This document shows positions 34,075 to 43,852 of a stretch of DNA of 64,000 bases, in pieces. The notes beneath the pieces were generated by a model. It saw only the letters and a list, made by a program, of their open reading frames with translations, ran no database searches and had not been told where the DNA came from. The position numbers were made by a program, and so were the translations under genes. This stretch comes from Macrothele yani (lineage: Eukaryota > Arthropoda > Arachnida > Araneae > Macrothelidae), in NCBI GenBank assembly GCA_039090855.1, contig CM077011.1, forward strand, positions 21,391,001 to 21,455,000, given 5' to 3'. The stretch's first letter is position 1. The number at the start of each line of letters is the position of its first letter.

Positions 34075-35370
34075 TTTTCAATCGGAATTCGAAAACAAAC
34101 GGAGGTATGAAATGTGCACTCTTGCTCTTCAGTGGAAGAACATATAAGCAAACTATTCTTCATAAAACAGCAAAGCTTATTCTCAGGCACAGCCTTCAGA
34201 TGTAATCAACAAGAAAATAGAACATACATTAACGCCCTTTAACGGAAAAACGGGATAATTTAAAGTGGATAGCATGCGTAACCTTTGTCGTAGTAAAGGG
34301 CCTTCAGTATAGAAACATTTTTTTTTTAAATTTGACTTTTAGAAGCAGTCATGCAGTAGCAAAGAGTAACACAAATTTTAGGCACTTAGCAGACACACAG
34401 AAAATTGTAAACACTCAAAATCTATACGCAAACTATGTTTTATAGTGTGAGGTGTTGAACACCAAAAAATGATTCCAAATCGGTTTTCTAGAAGTAAAGA
34501 TATGTGGGGAAATAGAAAAATACATATGCATATAATGGTTTCCTAAAAAAGTGGAAGCTGACCAAAAAAGAATATTTTCCATTGGATTTTAAGAAGCGGA
34601 GAAACAATTGCAAACAGAAAATTACACTGTGTCGCCAAACTATAAAAATGTTCATTTTGAAATGGCAGATAACATACAATCAAAATAGTGGGATCTGTAG
34701 CATAAAGAAATTTTGGGGTACTAGGGTTTTAGAAATGTTTTTGAAGTTTAAGAATTTTTGAGGTATTGGGTAAAGAAAATTTTTGAGTTATTTTTGAGAA
34801 AAGTTTTGAGGCAATTTTTGAGGTTTAAGAACTTTTGGGGTATTGGGTTTCAGAAAAATTTTATTGGGTTTAAGAATATTTTGGGGTATTGGGTTTTAGA
34901 AACAGAGGCATCAGGTTCAGTTTAAATTCCATTTACGCCAGCTAAAGGGAAAGCTAAGAATTAATTACAAGAGAAAGCGCGAACAAAATGGTCTTCATAA
35001 TAATAAATTACCCCAAAAATAAATGTTTGTCAATCTCGGTTTTTGAAGCAATTATAAGGAATAAAATACATCTCGAAGTCGATATAATCCGGATTTAATC
35101 TATCTAGCAGCACGGTTATACTTTGGGAAAATACCAAATGGGTTCGATTTTGATTTGCAAACTTCCAATTTCCCAATAAACAAACCACTTTTAAAATCAC
35201 CCATATTCATGGATGCAAAAATATCAAGGGTGAAGGACGGATATTGTGATGCCATATCCTGTCAATTTTTTATCATCTTTTCGGCAGAAAAAAGCACAAG
35301 ACACGAGTAGTTTAATTTTGATAGAAACTAGTAGGTGCGGTACACACCTACCAAAATAATTGAAGGTATA
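34075..35370. other. Unannotated stretch with a T/G-rich degenerate repeat
   Basis: No gene. From 34715 to 34905 the phrase GGGGTATTGGGTTT with AGAAATTTTT recurs about four times at irregular spacing. Confidence 0.45.
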
Positions 35371-35374
35371 TTCG

Positions 35375-36308
35375 CAGGAATATTTGAGGCTTGATTAACT
35401 GTTAAATTTCAATCGTCTGTCAAAAGAACTGATTTTGAAATGCTGTAGCGAGATCCGATATTGTGGAGCCATATCGCATAAATATTGGTTATTGTGGCAC
35501 ATATTGTTTCTTCTCCTCTCTCTTGTTCTGAGCAAATACTATTATATATTGTGTTAGCCTAAGAAATCGGGCTTTTAAATTATAGTAGAGGATATTGTGC
35601 AATGTCTTTGTATCAATCTGTGGAGTGTTTAAGACAATAACTATTATAGCTCTATTAAGAGTAAATTTTATATTTAGAAGTTGTGTGAAATAAGACTATA
35701 AAACAGTACATTTCACAATTTTTTAAAGATAATTGAAAGTTATTATTGGTTAAAAAATGATCAAGTTCCAAAGTATTCTGTTGCTTTCGATATATCATGT
35801 TGAAAAAAAATACTTAATTTGTGTTAAGTCCTCCTACATAAAAATAAAATTATTACAAGCTTATTAAAAAATAGGCTCCAACAGAAAATGGCTAAATTAC
35901 TTGCATTAATGAAAAAAAAATCATCGCGAGATTAGTTTTGGCTTGAACGTGAGTGCAATTTCTAAGACAGTGGTTAAGACACGCGCGTTGTGTAGACCGA
36001 ACCCAATCGGTTCGAGTTTGTTCCCCGCAACCGACTCGAAGGGATTCTTTGGACTAAGGGCTGAAAACTTCAGCATCTTCGATTTTGCGAAACATCTGTA
36101 TAAATACGGGAAAACTTGAAACGGACTTTTCTGAAATAAATGGAATTGACTACGGAATATCTGTGAAAAAAAATCCGAAAGTTGGAAAAAACGGGAGCTT
36201 TTAAAAACGCAAATTCTGTTTGAAGATAGACACCTACCGCTAAATATGCTGCACGTTATTTTCAGAAATATTCCGTGAATTCACACCACTTATTTTTTTA
36301 CAGTGTAG
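35375..36308. mobile_element. Non-autonomous CACTG-type element, copy 2
   Basis: Collinear with the element at 27608-28863: TATTTGAGGCTTGATTA, CGATATTGTGG, GCTCCAACAGA, and a right end with CCGTGAATTCAC then TTTTTTTACAGTGTA. It carries a tRNA-like segment at the same place, but with different sequence (A-box-like TAAGACAGTGGTTAAGAC at 35963, B box CGGTTCGAGTTTG at 36008). The left end was not located. Partial similarity may reach back to about 35230. Confidence 0.7.
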
Positions 36309-36309
36309 T

Positions 36310-38100
36310 ATACAGTAGGTACGCAGTTTAGCTAAATATTCCCAAGGGTACTTGAAGAAGAAAAGTTTGAGAATCGCTGATTTACTTGATATCACCCTAA
36401 ACCACGAGTTGAGAGATGCCTTTCACCGACACGCATATTTCATCACCGTTCGCAGATCTGTTTTCTTCCAGTCTGCGAAATGTCTAGCGTTCAGCTCAAA
36501 AATAAATCATCTGACAAAAAAACGAACGAACCGACCTATAACATAATAAATCGGCACATTGACACACAACAACGTATTTTAATTCCAGAAAAAATACTGA
36601 ATAATTATACTTATTAGACGTACGCTAAAACACGAACTTTTTGCATGCATTTCTAAAAATCTTTAACCAAAGAGAAAACATGTCAGCCTTTTTCCACCAG
36701 CGATATATAAAGGCATGTGCACGGAGGAAAAACTATGCAAGGCGAATGGATCTGTCATTACACTAGCAGGCCTTAAAAAATTTTTTTTCGGTAAATGTGA
36801 TTATTTTCTTCTAAACTCTGATTAATATTTGAGTACAGACTGCTCAGCGTACGTATCCATTATTTTTATAACGATATTTTCCTGCTCTTTACGAACAAAC
36901 ATAATTACCTTACAACATGTACTACACCATCGAAGATAGTTTTTATTGTTCGTCTTATAAAGATAAATACAAGGGAGAAAAACAAGAAAAAAATACTAAG
37001 CAAAGATCATTTCGAAGCTCATTACCTTCTGAAGCGATTAACTAGTAAAAAGGAATATAGAAGTTTTAATGTTTGTCAGATTCTCTTTGAAAGCACACGC
37101 TTGTAAACTGTGTTTCATTTTTACCACCCCCTTCCCTCCAGCTTTTTTTAAGATCAGTAATAAGAAATTTATTTTTTTATGTATATGGGTCTCTTTTTGT
37201 CCTCTCCCGTGCAGGTATATTGACAGAAAGTAAAAGGTCTCTGAGAAACATGGCCTGGTGACAGATTTTTTTTCCTTACCTCATTTTCGAATGGAATCAA
37301 ACTTTCTTTGCATTGTCTGAGAAGAAAAACTCCTGAAAACTGATTACGTCACTAAAAAAGAACCGTACCCGTTTTCAGACGAATAAAACAAATGAGTATA
37401 TTTTCAAGGTCTGTTTTATTATCTTTGTTTTAGAGCACAGTTTTTTTTCTCGAATAACGATGCTGCGTGGTTTGGTTTTTTCATACTCAATTAAGATCAG
37501 ACAAAAACAAGCAAAATTCTTACACTGAATTAAAAAAAAAAAAACGCGCCTTAAGCATTTCACGTACAGGCTCGTTCGCAAGGGATTAATTTCGTTATGA
37601 AATCAGACCGATTTCATTAAAAAAAAAGTACACACACGAGTAAGAAGAGATTTTGTAATATGGCTTAACATTTAAAAATAAATCTATATATGCATTAAAA
37701 ATTTTCCAATTAATTTTTCAATTTTTTTCTTTAATGGATTTGTTTGCCCATGTAATAAATTGCTTGAGCAGATTAAGATGGTCGTCATTAATATGTAGGG
37801 AGGTTATCAACAGCTATATTCGCAAAAAGGCATGCCACGTGAGAAAAAAGTATTCAAACATAAATTAAAGATTTTAGCGTAATGAACAGCAGCATTATCA
37901 CCACCAAAACAATAGCGTGTAGAATCATGTTTTTACGACGTAACTGCTTATTTTTGTAGACCGCAGACTCCAGATGGTGTCCTCGTGTATTCTACATAAG
38001 GTGCACAGAATGACGTCTCCGGGGTTTTTCGAAGGAGCAAGGTACTAGAGTAGACCGGCGAACGCTACGTTTGTGTTCCATGGGTTAATAATTGAGTTAA
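36310..38100. other. Unannotated AT-rich stretch
   Basis: No recognised gene, RNA or repeat. Short frames at 36352-36546 and 37375-37581 show no known motif. Confidence 0.4.
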
Positions 38101-38122
38101 TATAAAGGCCACGAGAGCAGAC

Positions 38123-38301
38123 TGTAACGTACCACGAGATGTGACGTACCTGCCAGAAGGACGCACACGACATAAAGGCACATAGCAATCAGAACAAATG
38201 TCCGCGTAGCTTAATTGGTAGAGCAACTTATTCCGGAATGAGTGGACCCGGGTTCGAACCCCGGCGCGGATAAAAATGACGGAGAAATTCACTTCGTTAT
38301 A
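38123..38301 (+). repeat. 5' LTR of TRIM copy 1
   Basis: TG...TA repeat. It contains a possible TATA-like CATAAAGG at 38170-38177 and the tRNA-like domain at 38200-38271. Confidence 0.88.
38200..38271 (+). other. tRNA-like pol III promoter/cloverleaf within the LTR
   Basis: Acceptor GTCCGCG pairs with CGCGGAT. The A box is TAGCTTAATTGG. The T arm CCGGG-TTCGAAC-CCCGG is perfect and contains the B box. The anticodon arm pairs CTTAT with ATGAG around a 6-nt loop TCCGGA, which is not canonical, so this is tRNA-derived and probably not a translation tRNA. The same domain is in the 3' LTR at 38511-38582. Confidence 0.85.
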
Positions 38302-38302
38302 A

Positions 38303-38314
38303 TGGCGCCCGAAC
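38303..38314 (+). promoter_or_regulatory. Primer binding site of TRIM copy 1
   Basis: TGGCGCCCGAAC is complementary to the 3' end of tRNA-Lys (the type used by lentiviruses and many LTR elements). It lies one base after the 5' LTR. The same 12 bases follow the 5' LTR in copy 2. Confidence 0.88.
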
Positions 38315-38340
38315 TACCCGGATGACCCGACCGTTCAAAA

Positions 38341-38377
38341 TCTCGCATTGGTGTGATGTTATTTCCACACCGCGAGA
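38341..38377 (+). other. Conserved internal stem-loop of TRIM copy 1
   Basis: TCTCGC-ATT-GGTGTG pairs with CACACC-GCGAGA around the loop ATGTTATTTC, giving 12 bp with a 3-nt bulge. The position between PBS and PPT is where packaging or dimerisation signals lie in LTR elements. It is conserved in copies 2 and 3. Confidence 0.8.
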
Positions 38378-38413
38378 TAGGAAAAATATGAGCAGCACTT
38401 CGAAAGAAAAAAA

Positions 38414-38433
38414 GAAAAATAAGGGGGAGATGA
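38414..38433 (+). promoter_or_regulatory. Polypurine tract of TRIM copy 1
   Basis: A run of A and G, ending AGGGGGAGATGA, lies directly before the 3' LTR, as expected for a plus-strand primer. Copies 2 and 3 keep a related purine run. Confidence 0.78.
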
Positions 38434-38612
38434 TGTAACGTACCAGGAGATGTGACGTACCTGCCAGAAGGACGCACACGACATAAAGGCACATAGCAAT
38501 CAGAACAAATGTCCGCGTAGCTTAATTGGTAGAACAACTTATTCCGGAATGAGTGGACCCGGGTTCGAACCCCGGCGCGGATAAAAATGACGGAGAAATT
38601 CACTTCGTTATA
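38434..38612 (+). repeat. 3' LTR of TRIM copy 1
   Basis: Identical to the 5' LTR except for two bases. Followed by GACGAATCG, which continues the minisatellite. Confidence 0.88.
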
Positions 38613-39761
38613 AGACGAATCGTTCGTTTGAAGTTGAAATCCACGAGAGCGGACAAATCGTGTGAAGTTGAAGGCCACGAAAGAAGACAAATCGGGTGAA
38701 TCAGAAGGCGGCAAAAGAAGACAATCGGGTGCATCTGAAGGCCACGAGAGAAGACAATCTGGTACATCTGAAAGGCCACGAGAGAGGAGACATCGTGTAA
38801 AAGTGAAGGCCTCGAAAGAGGTCAAATCTGGTGAATCAGAAGGCGGAGAGAGAAGACAATCGGGTGCATCTGAAGACCGCATGAGAAGGCAATCGGGTGC
38901 ATCTGAAGGCCACGAGAGCGGACAAATCGTGTGAAGGTGAAGGCTACGAAAGAAGACAAATCGGGTGAATCAGAAAGCGGCGAAAGAAGACAATCGGGTG
39001 CATCTGAAGGCCGCAAGAGAAGACAATCTGGTACATCTGAAGACCACGAGAGAGGAGACATCGTGTAAAGGTGAAGGCCGCAAGAGAAGACAATCTGGTA
39101 CATCTGAAGGCCACGAGAGAGGAGACAATCGTGTAAAGGTGAAGGCCGCAAGAGAAGACAATCGGGTACATCTGAAGGCCACGAGAGCGGAGACATCGTG
39201 TAAAGGTGAAGGCATCGCAAGAGAAGACAAATCGGGTGAATCTGAAGGCCACGAGAGCGGAGACAATCGTGTAAAGGTGAAGGCCTCGAAAGAAGACAAA
39301 TCTGGTGAATCAGAAGGCCACGAGAGCGGAGACATCGTGTAACGGTGAAGGCGTCGAAAGAGGACAAATCTGGTGAATCAGAAGGCGGAGAGAGAAGACA
39401 ATCGGGTGCATCTGAAGGCCGCAAGAGAAGACAATCTGGTACATCTGAAGGCCACGAGAGCGGACATATCGTGTGAAAGGTGAAGGCTACGAAAGAAGAC
39501 AAATCGGGTGAATCAGAAAGCGGCGAAAGAAGACAATCGGGTGCCTCTGAAGGCCGCAAGAGAAGACAATCTGGTGCATCTGAAGGCCATGAGAGCGGGC
39601 AAATCGTGTGAAGGTGACGGTCCACTAAAGAAGACAAATCGGGTGAAACAGAAGGCGGCGAAAGAAGGCAAATCGGATGCATGAGAAGGCCGCAAGAGAA
39701 GACAAGCGGATGCGTCTGAAGGCCACGAGAGAAAGCAAATTGCTTGGCCAAGGTCTTCGAA

Positions 39762-39970
39762 CTTTCATTTTTTCTTTTTATTGAGTGCTTAACACCGTGA
39801 GCAACTCAGTGGGCTATAGGCAGTCTCCCGACCTTAATTTAGGCCACTGGTTTCCCGGGAAAGGAGAGATCCAGTGCCGAAAAGACAAACACAACATCCA
39901 TGACTCTCCAGCATTCGAACCAGGACACTTCTCGGACGAATGGCCAGAACACAGCGCTTAGACCTCCAGG
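39762..39970 (-). mobile_element. SINE-A copy 3, head-truncated
   Basis: The body and T-run match SINE-A, but the tRNA head stops after GCGCTTAGAC. It is placed between the minisatellite and the Tc1-like remnant at 39976. Confidence 0.78.
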
Positions 39971-39975
39971 AAACT

Positions 39976-40720
39976 GGGTCTGCAGGTTCTCGAACCAATC
40001 CTTCACAGTGGCGGCCTTGCGACACATAGCGTTGTCTTATTGACAGAGTCCAGTGATATCCGGATACAGGATCATCGTAAAGGGCACGAATTATTTAGAA
40101 ACAATATCAAGGTGCTATCTGGCGGCAGAAGTGCGTTTTGTGTTTTGAGGAAGCTCATAGACGCTAATGGGAAAAAATTCTATGATCCCCATACAGTAAT
40201 GCTGCCATCTCTCCCGAGTTTCTTTTTATTTTTTTATTTTTTTTATTTTTTTGATTTTTTGATTGGAGGTTTAACGACCACCGTGAGCAACTCAATGGGC
40301 TATAAGCAGTCGCCCGTCCCTAATTTAGGGTCACTGGTTCCAGGGAATGGAGAGAACCAGTGCCGTAAGACAAACACAACATCCATGCCTCACCGGGATT
40401 CGAACCCGGACCCCGTTCGGACGAATGATCAGAGGCCATCGCTTAGAACACTGCGCCACCGGGGCGGCCTCCCGAGTTTCGTCGCAACCCTGTTCTTCTT
40501 CGCGACGTCAAATATAGACCCGTCCATCAGCATGATTGTGCTGGATCCTGCTCGCATTGGACTAAACAACTGATTTCGAATTTTCCAGTGACAAGTCACA
40601 GTGCACCTGAGCCCATTATAAGTGAAGCTGCCGATAATATGGTCACATGAACACATAGTCACATGAACGACATGATCCCATTAACGGACCCATTCATTTC
40701 TTAAACCTACCTACAAGATC
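39976..40720 (-). pseudogene. Tc1-like transposase remnant interrupted by a SINE
   Basis: The minus strand reads LFSPMRAGSSTIMLMDGSIF, then VAKKNRVATKLG. It is cut by SINE-A copy 4 (40223-40468). After the SINE it resumes RDGSITVWGS and later Q*DNAMCRKAATVKDWFENL, which matches the second-Asp motif (QQDNA-CH-A--VKDWF) of Tc1 proteins. The part after this is missing at the junction with SINE-A copy 3. One stop lies in the Asp motif. It is a fragment without terminal repeats. Confidence 0.62.
40223..40468 (-). mobile_element. SINE-A copy 4 with 12-bp target duplication
   Basis: A full SINE-A (head CCGGTGGCGCAGTG, B box GGGTTCGAATCCC, A-rich tail) flanked by CTCCCGAGTTTC at 40211-40222 and 40469-40480. 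The long target duplication shows LINE-type insertion into the Tc1-like remnant. Confidence 0.92.
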
Positions 40721-40724
40721 CTCC

Positions 40725-41150
40725 AATGAGCGTCATGCTCGGAATCCTTTCTTTGGAACCCTGTTTGTTGCACGCTATTTACTAACAATCTGATGCTTTG
40801 GTCAACCCTTGTAAACCTGCGTTCACCTCGACTGCAACACAGCTAAAGGCCGTCTTCCCATTCCCGTAGATAAGGTGGATGTATGGGTCATTATTTGATA
40901 ATTTCCACCATACCTATGTTACGGCAGCCTTCGAAATCTTATGAGTGCCGGTGCTAGCTTTTCTCGTGCCGATAAGCATTCTGCATTTAATTTCGGACAA
41001 TAACCTGCTGTTTTCCTCTACATGGGCTTTGTATTTTTGAACTTACACAACCTGCCAGTCTCGTCTATACGGAGACCTGCGGTAGTGACGTTAATGCTAC
41101 TTTGTCCACTCGCGGAGACAGGGATGGTCATAATGATCTGGGACATGAGA
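40725..41150. other. Unannotated stretch
   Basis: No recognised feature except the start of the (CA)n run. Confidence 0.4.
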
Positions 41151-41151
41151 G

Positions 41152-41175
41152 TACACACACACACACACACACACA
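41152..41175 (+). repeat. (CA)n microsatellite
   Basis: About 11 CA repeats directly adjoining the left end of a Tc1-like element. Confidence 0.9.
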
Positions 41176-42380
41176 GGTTGGACAGAATAATGCGAACACC
41201 TAGGAAAAGAAGGTTTTAAGTACCTAATAGAGTGTGGGACCACCTTGGAATTCAAAACCAACTGAATCCTGGATGGTGGTTAGTGGGATGTTACACCATT
41301 CTTCATGAGGAAGCTGCTCCAGATCCTTGAGATGCAGGAGGAGGATAACGGGGTCTCACACTGTTTTCAACACAGACCACAGTGGGTCGATGATGTTTAT
41401 GTCTGTTGATTAGGGAGGTCAAGACACGTATGAAAGTTTGTCCTCATGTTCCTCAAACCATTTTTGGACATTCTAAGCCCTGTGAATTGTGGCGTTATCA
41501 TCTTAGCATCCCTTGCATGAAACAATGCCTGAGCCATTAAATGGACGTGGTCGTCCAAAAGGGTTTCATGAACCCTGCCAATCATCAGTCTTTTCAAGGT
41601 AATCAGAGGACCTGCTGAAAACCACGATATGATCGCCCAGAGAACAACCAACATGCTACACTGTTGCGGCAGACAGTTTGGGTTGTACGCTTCTGACGGT
41701 GTTCTCCGCATGTAAACACGTCCTGCTGTAGGAAATAGTGTGAATGTGGATTCATCCGACCACATTACACTCTTCTATGCATCGGCAGTCCATGTTGTAT
41801 GCTCCTGGCACCACTGCCGTTGCCGTTGTGCATTCACCCGAGTCACCAGATGTTTTGCAATAACAGCACTGCCATGAATATCTTGTTCATTCAGTTGTCT
41901 TCGCATTCTTTTCGTTGATTCTGGAGTTTAGATATGCAAATTGAACTCCGCGCCAAATTTCGGCGTCGTGGTCTTCTTACTACGGGTAACAATTCTCTTT
42001 AATGCTCTCCTGTCACAATCAGTCAGGGTCGTTTTCCGGCCGCTCCTGTGTTTGGCACACGAGAATTTGTAAACCAACGCGGCAGGCTGCCATGACGTTA
42101 GACACAATAGCTCTCGACACCCCTACTACCCTGGCAACTGTTGTCACGGAGGCACCAGCTAGTCGGCCACCAACAATTAGCCCTCTTTCGGAGTCCGTTA
42201 GGTCGCTCATTTCGTTGTCATCCTGAAAGAAAGTTTCATAAACAGGACATTGAGGTTCCAAACAAAGCTATTACAACCAAAAAATGGTGGATACCTTTAT
42301 GTATTGCGACGTATGCAGGTACGCAGCTGCATTAAAAGTGACGTCTCTGAGCGTGGTGTTCACATTATTCTGTCCAACCC
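41176..42380 (-). mobile_element. Tc1-like element, family E, with TIRs
   Basis: Inverted ends GGTTGGACAGAATAATGCGA (left) and the complement of GGTTGGACAGAATAATGTGA (right) each continue to ACACC. The element sits between a (CA)n and a (TA)n run. Confidence 0.88.
41224..42210 (-). pseudogene. Tc1-like transposase, family E
   Basis: Starts at 42210 (MSDLTDSERGLIVGGRLAGA), with a helix-turn-helix (VTTVARVVGVSRAIVSNVMA). The catalytic domain has MWSDESTFTLFPTAGRVYMR (Asp 1) and, in a shifted frame, DDNATIHRA (Asp 2). STDINIIDPLWSVL takes the place of a motif that has Glu before PLWS. The final acidic residue is therefore Asp, which would make it DD34D-like by mutation. Stops follow in the C-terminal part, and GGPTLY then a stop ends it at 41224. 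At least two frame changes. Inactive. Confidence 0.83.
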
Positions 42381-42393
42381 ATGTATATATATA

Positions 42394-43244
42394 CAGTACA
42401 ACCTCAAAATTCCGCCATCCAGAAAAAACCGGCAAGTTCAAAAATCAGGCATTTTTCTGATTTCGCTTTCGTGAGAACATCCGATGTTTCACCAATAACC
42501 ATGGAAATCTTCCGATGCACAGTCTTAATAATGCTTCGCGAGATCATCACATCTCAGCATGCGAATTGCCGATAGCTGCCTACGCGTAACATCGGGAGGT
42601 TTCTCAAATTCGTTATCTCATTGGGTCTTGCTGAAATGGCGCGGACCAATCAGGCCACGACTCTGCGTGTACGTTTGAAACGTGTGAAAAACGTGTGCAG
42701 ATGATCTGTGCTTGGTGATGGCAGTATATGGATTAGATCGTGTAATGGCATCTACATCGGCCTTCGTGACGCATCGCAGTAATCGCCTTCGCAATGTATC
42801 GTTTTATCGTCAGTCGAAAAACCGTAGCATCGATGTGAAATTCACATTGGGTTTTCACGATGTATCGATACATCGCCCAGCCCTAGCGGTTACTGTGACT
42901 TTTTTCAAGTTTTTGCATAGCCATGCTCCAAATTCAATTATTTTTGACATAGTTTTATAATGAATAGTACGAAATGGTAATCGCCAATATTTTCACCAAA
43001 ACGTTTTTCCATCGACAAAATGATTTTGTTTTCGGAAATTGCGAAGAATGAGATCGGCAGTGTGACCCCTGCATATTTATAAGTCATAGACGCGCAAATG
43101 TTGGTTCAAGTGACCTGTTACGTTTAAGTACATGCTTTACGTTACGCCTGTTACTCAATCTTTGGATAGCTTCAGAAATTCGGAATATCCATAGATCCGT
43201 AACTCGTCCAGTCTCGTCGAAGCCGGATTTTCGAGGTTTTACTG
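42394..43244. mobile_element. Tigger/pogo-like MITE
   Basis: Ends are CAGTACAACCTCAAAATTCC and the complement of CAGTAAAACCTCGAAAATCC. CAGT(A)-AACCTCG-AATCCGGC ends are typical of Tigger/pogo elements. The 851 bp between them show no transposase, so it is non-autonomous. A TA lies at the left border; the right border is less clear. Confidence 0.72.
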
Positions 43245-43246
43245 TT

Positions 43247-43275
43247 TATATATGTGTGTGTGTGTGTGTGTATAT
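43247..43275 (+). repeat. (TA/TG)n microsatellite
   Basis: A TATATATG run followed by about nine TG repeats after the MITE. Confidence 0.85.
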
Positions 43276-43850
43276 GTTCTCATTAAATAAGTTATATAAT
43301 AATCGTTGCCAGCACTTAGGAGAAAATGGACAATTAATGTTCAACTGATAGGGGTAAGTAATCATTTATTGGCAAAGAAATGCGAACATCGCTTTCATCC
43401 ACGTTGCCTTGTTCTGAGGAACTTTAGCTGTTATAATCCGATGTCAGTATCTTCTCAGAACCTTTGAAGTGTATATACTTGTTCTTTTTCTGTTAGAAAC
43501 TCCTTAAAATCCCTCAGTTGTCTACATTAGTTTAAACCCCTTCGTCAGCTTCTGAAATTACTTGACACTCCGAACTATGAAGACTGCCACAAACTTAAAA
43601 TCAGTGAAGAATCAGCATTACTGGCATTCATGTCGCTGCTCTTTACATTACTTAAAACGTCAGCAATAGTATCATTCATGTCGCTATATGCTCAGAAATC
43701 CAGAATTAACAATTTCATTGACATCCATTTTGTAAATGCCTCAGAAAATATGAGGTGATAACGCTAGGGCCATCGAAATCGTCACCTCCTCCCGGAACCT
43801 GAGGTTGCTAACATTTGTGTTTACAATCACGTTTGAAAAGTGGAGGTAGC
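43276..43850. other. Unannotated stretch
   Basis: No recognised feature. Confidence 0.4.
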
Positions 43851-43852
43851 TA

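Larger units (their letters stand above)
38123..38612 (+). mobile_element. TRIM-like miniature LTR retroelement, copy 1 (youngest)
   Basis: Two 179-bp direct repeats (38123-38301 and 38434-38612) begin TGTAACGTACC and end CGTTATA, so the LTR termini form an imperfect inverted repeat (TGTAACG/CGTTATA). They differ at only two positions (38135 versus 38446, and the G/A in GAGCAAC versus GAACAAC). TGGCGCCCGAAC, a tRNA-Lys-type primer binding site, follows the first LTR after one base. A purine tract (AAAAATAAGGGGGAGATGA) precedes the second. The 132-bp interior has no coding capacity. AGAC flanks both sides (38119-38122, 38613-38616 counting the shared A). Each LTR contains a tRNA-like sequence. 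The near-identical LTRs indicate a recent insertion. Mobilisation would need enzymes from another LTR element. Confidence 0.9.
38104..39745. repeat. Minisatellite, about 33-bp unit (interrupted by TRIM copy 1)
   Basis: Units such as GAAGGCCACGAGAGCGGA, GAAGGCCGCAAGAGAAGA, GAAGGCGGAGAGAGAAGA and GAAGGCCTCGAAAGAAGA each extend to about 33 bp and alternate in a higher-order pattern of about four units. The plus strand is purine-rich. Because 33 is divisible by 3, long frames stay open on the minus strand (38822-39751, with repeats like PSDAPDCLLSR) and on the plus strand. No start context, signal or domain supports a gene. Confidence 0.9.

Noticed and set aside
38200..38271. Functional tRNA gene
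   Set aside because: Non-canonical 6-nt anticodon loop, no T-run terminator, and location in an LTR that occurs in both LTRs of three elements.
38822..39751. 309-residue minus-strand frame as a real repeat protein
   Set aside because: Minisatellite unit of 33 bp keeps frames open on both strands; no start context or domain. Kept only as a low-interest finding.
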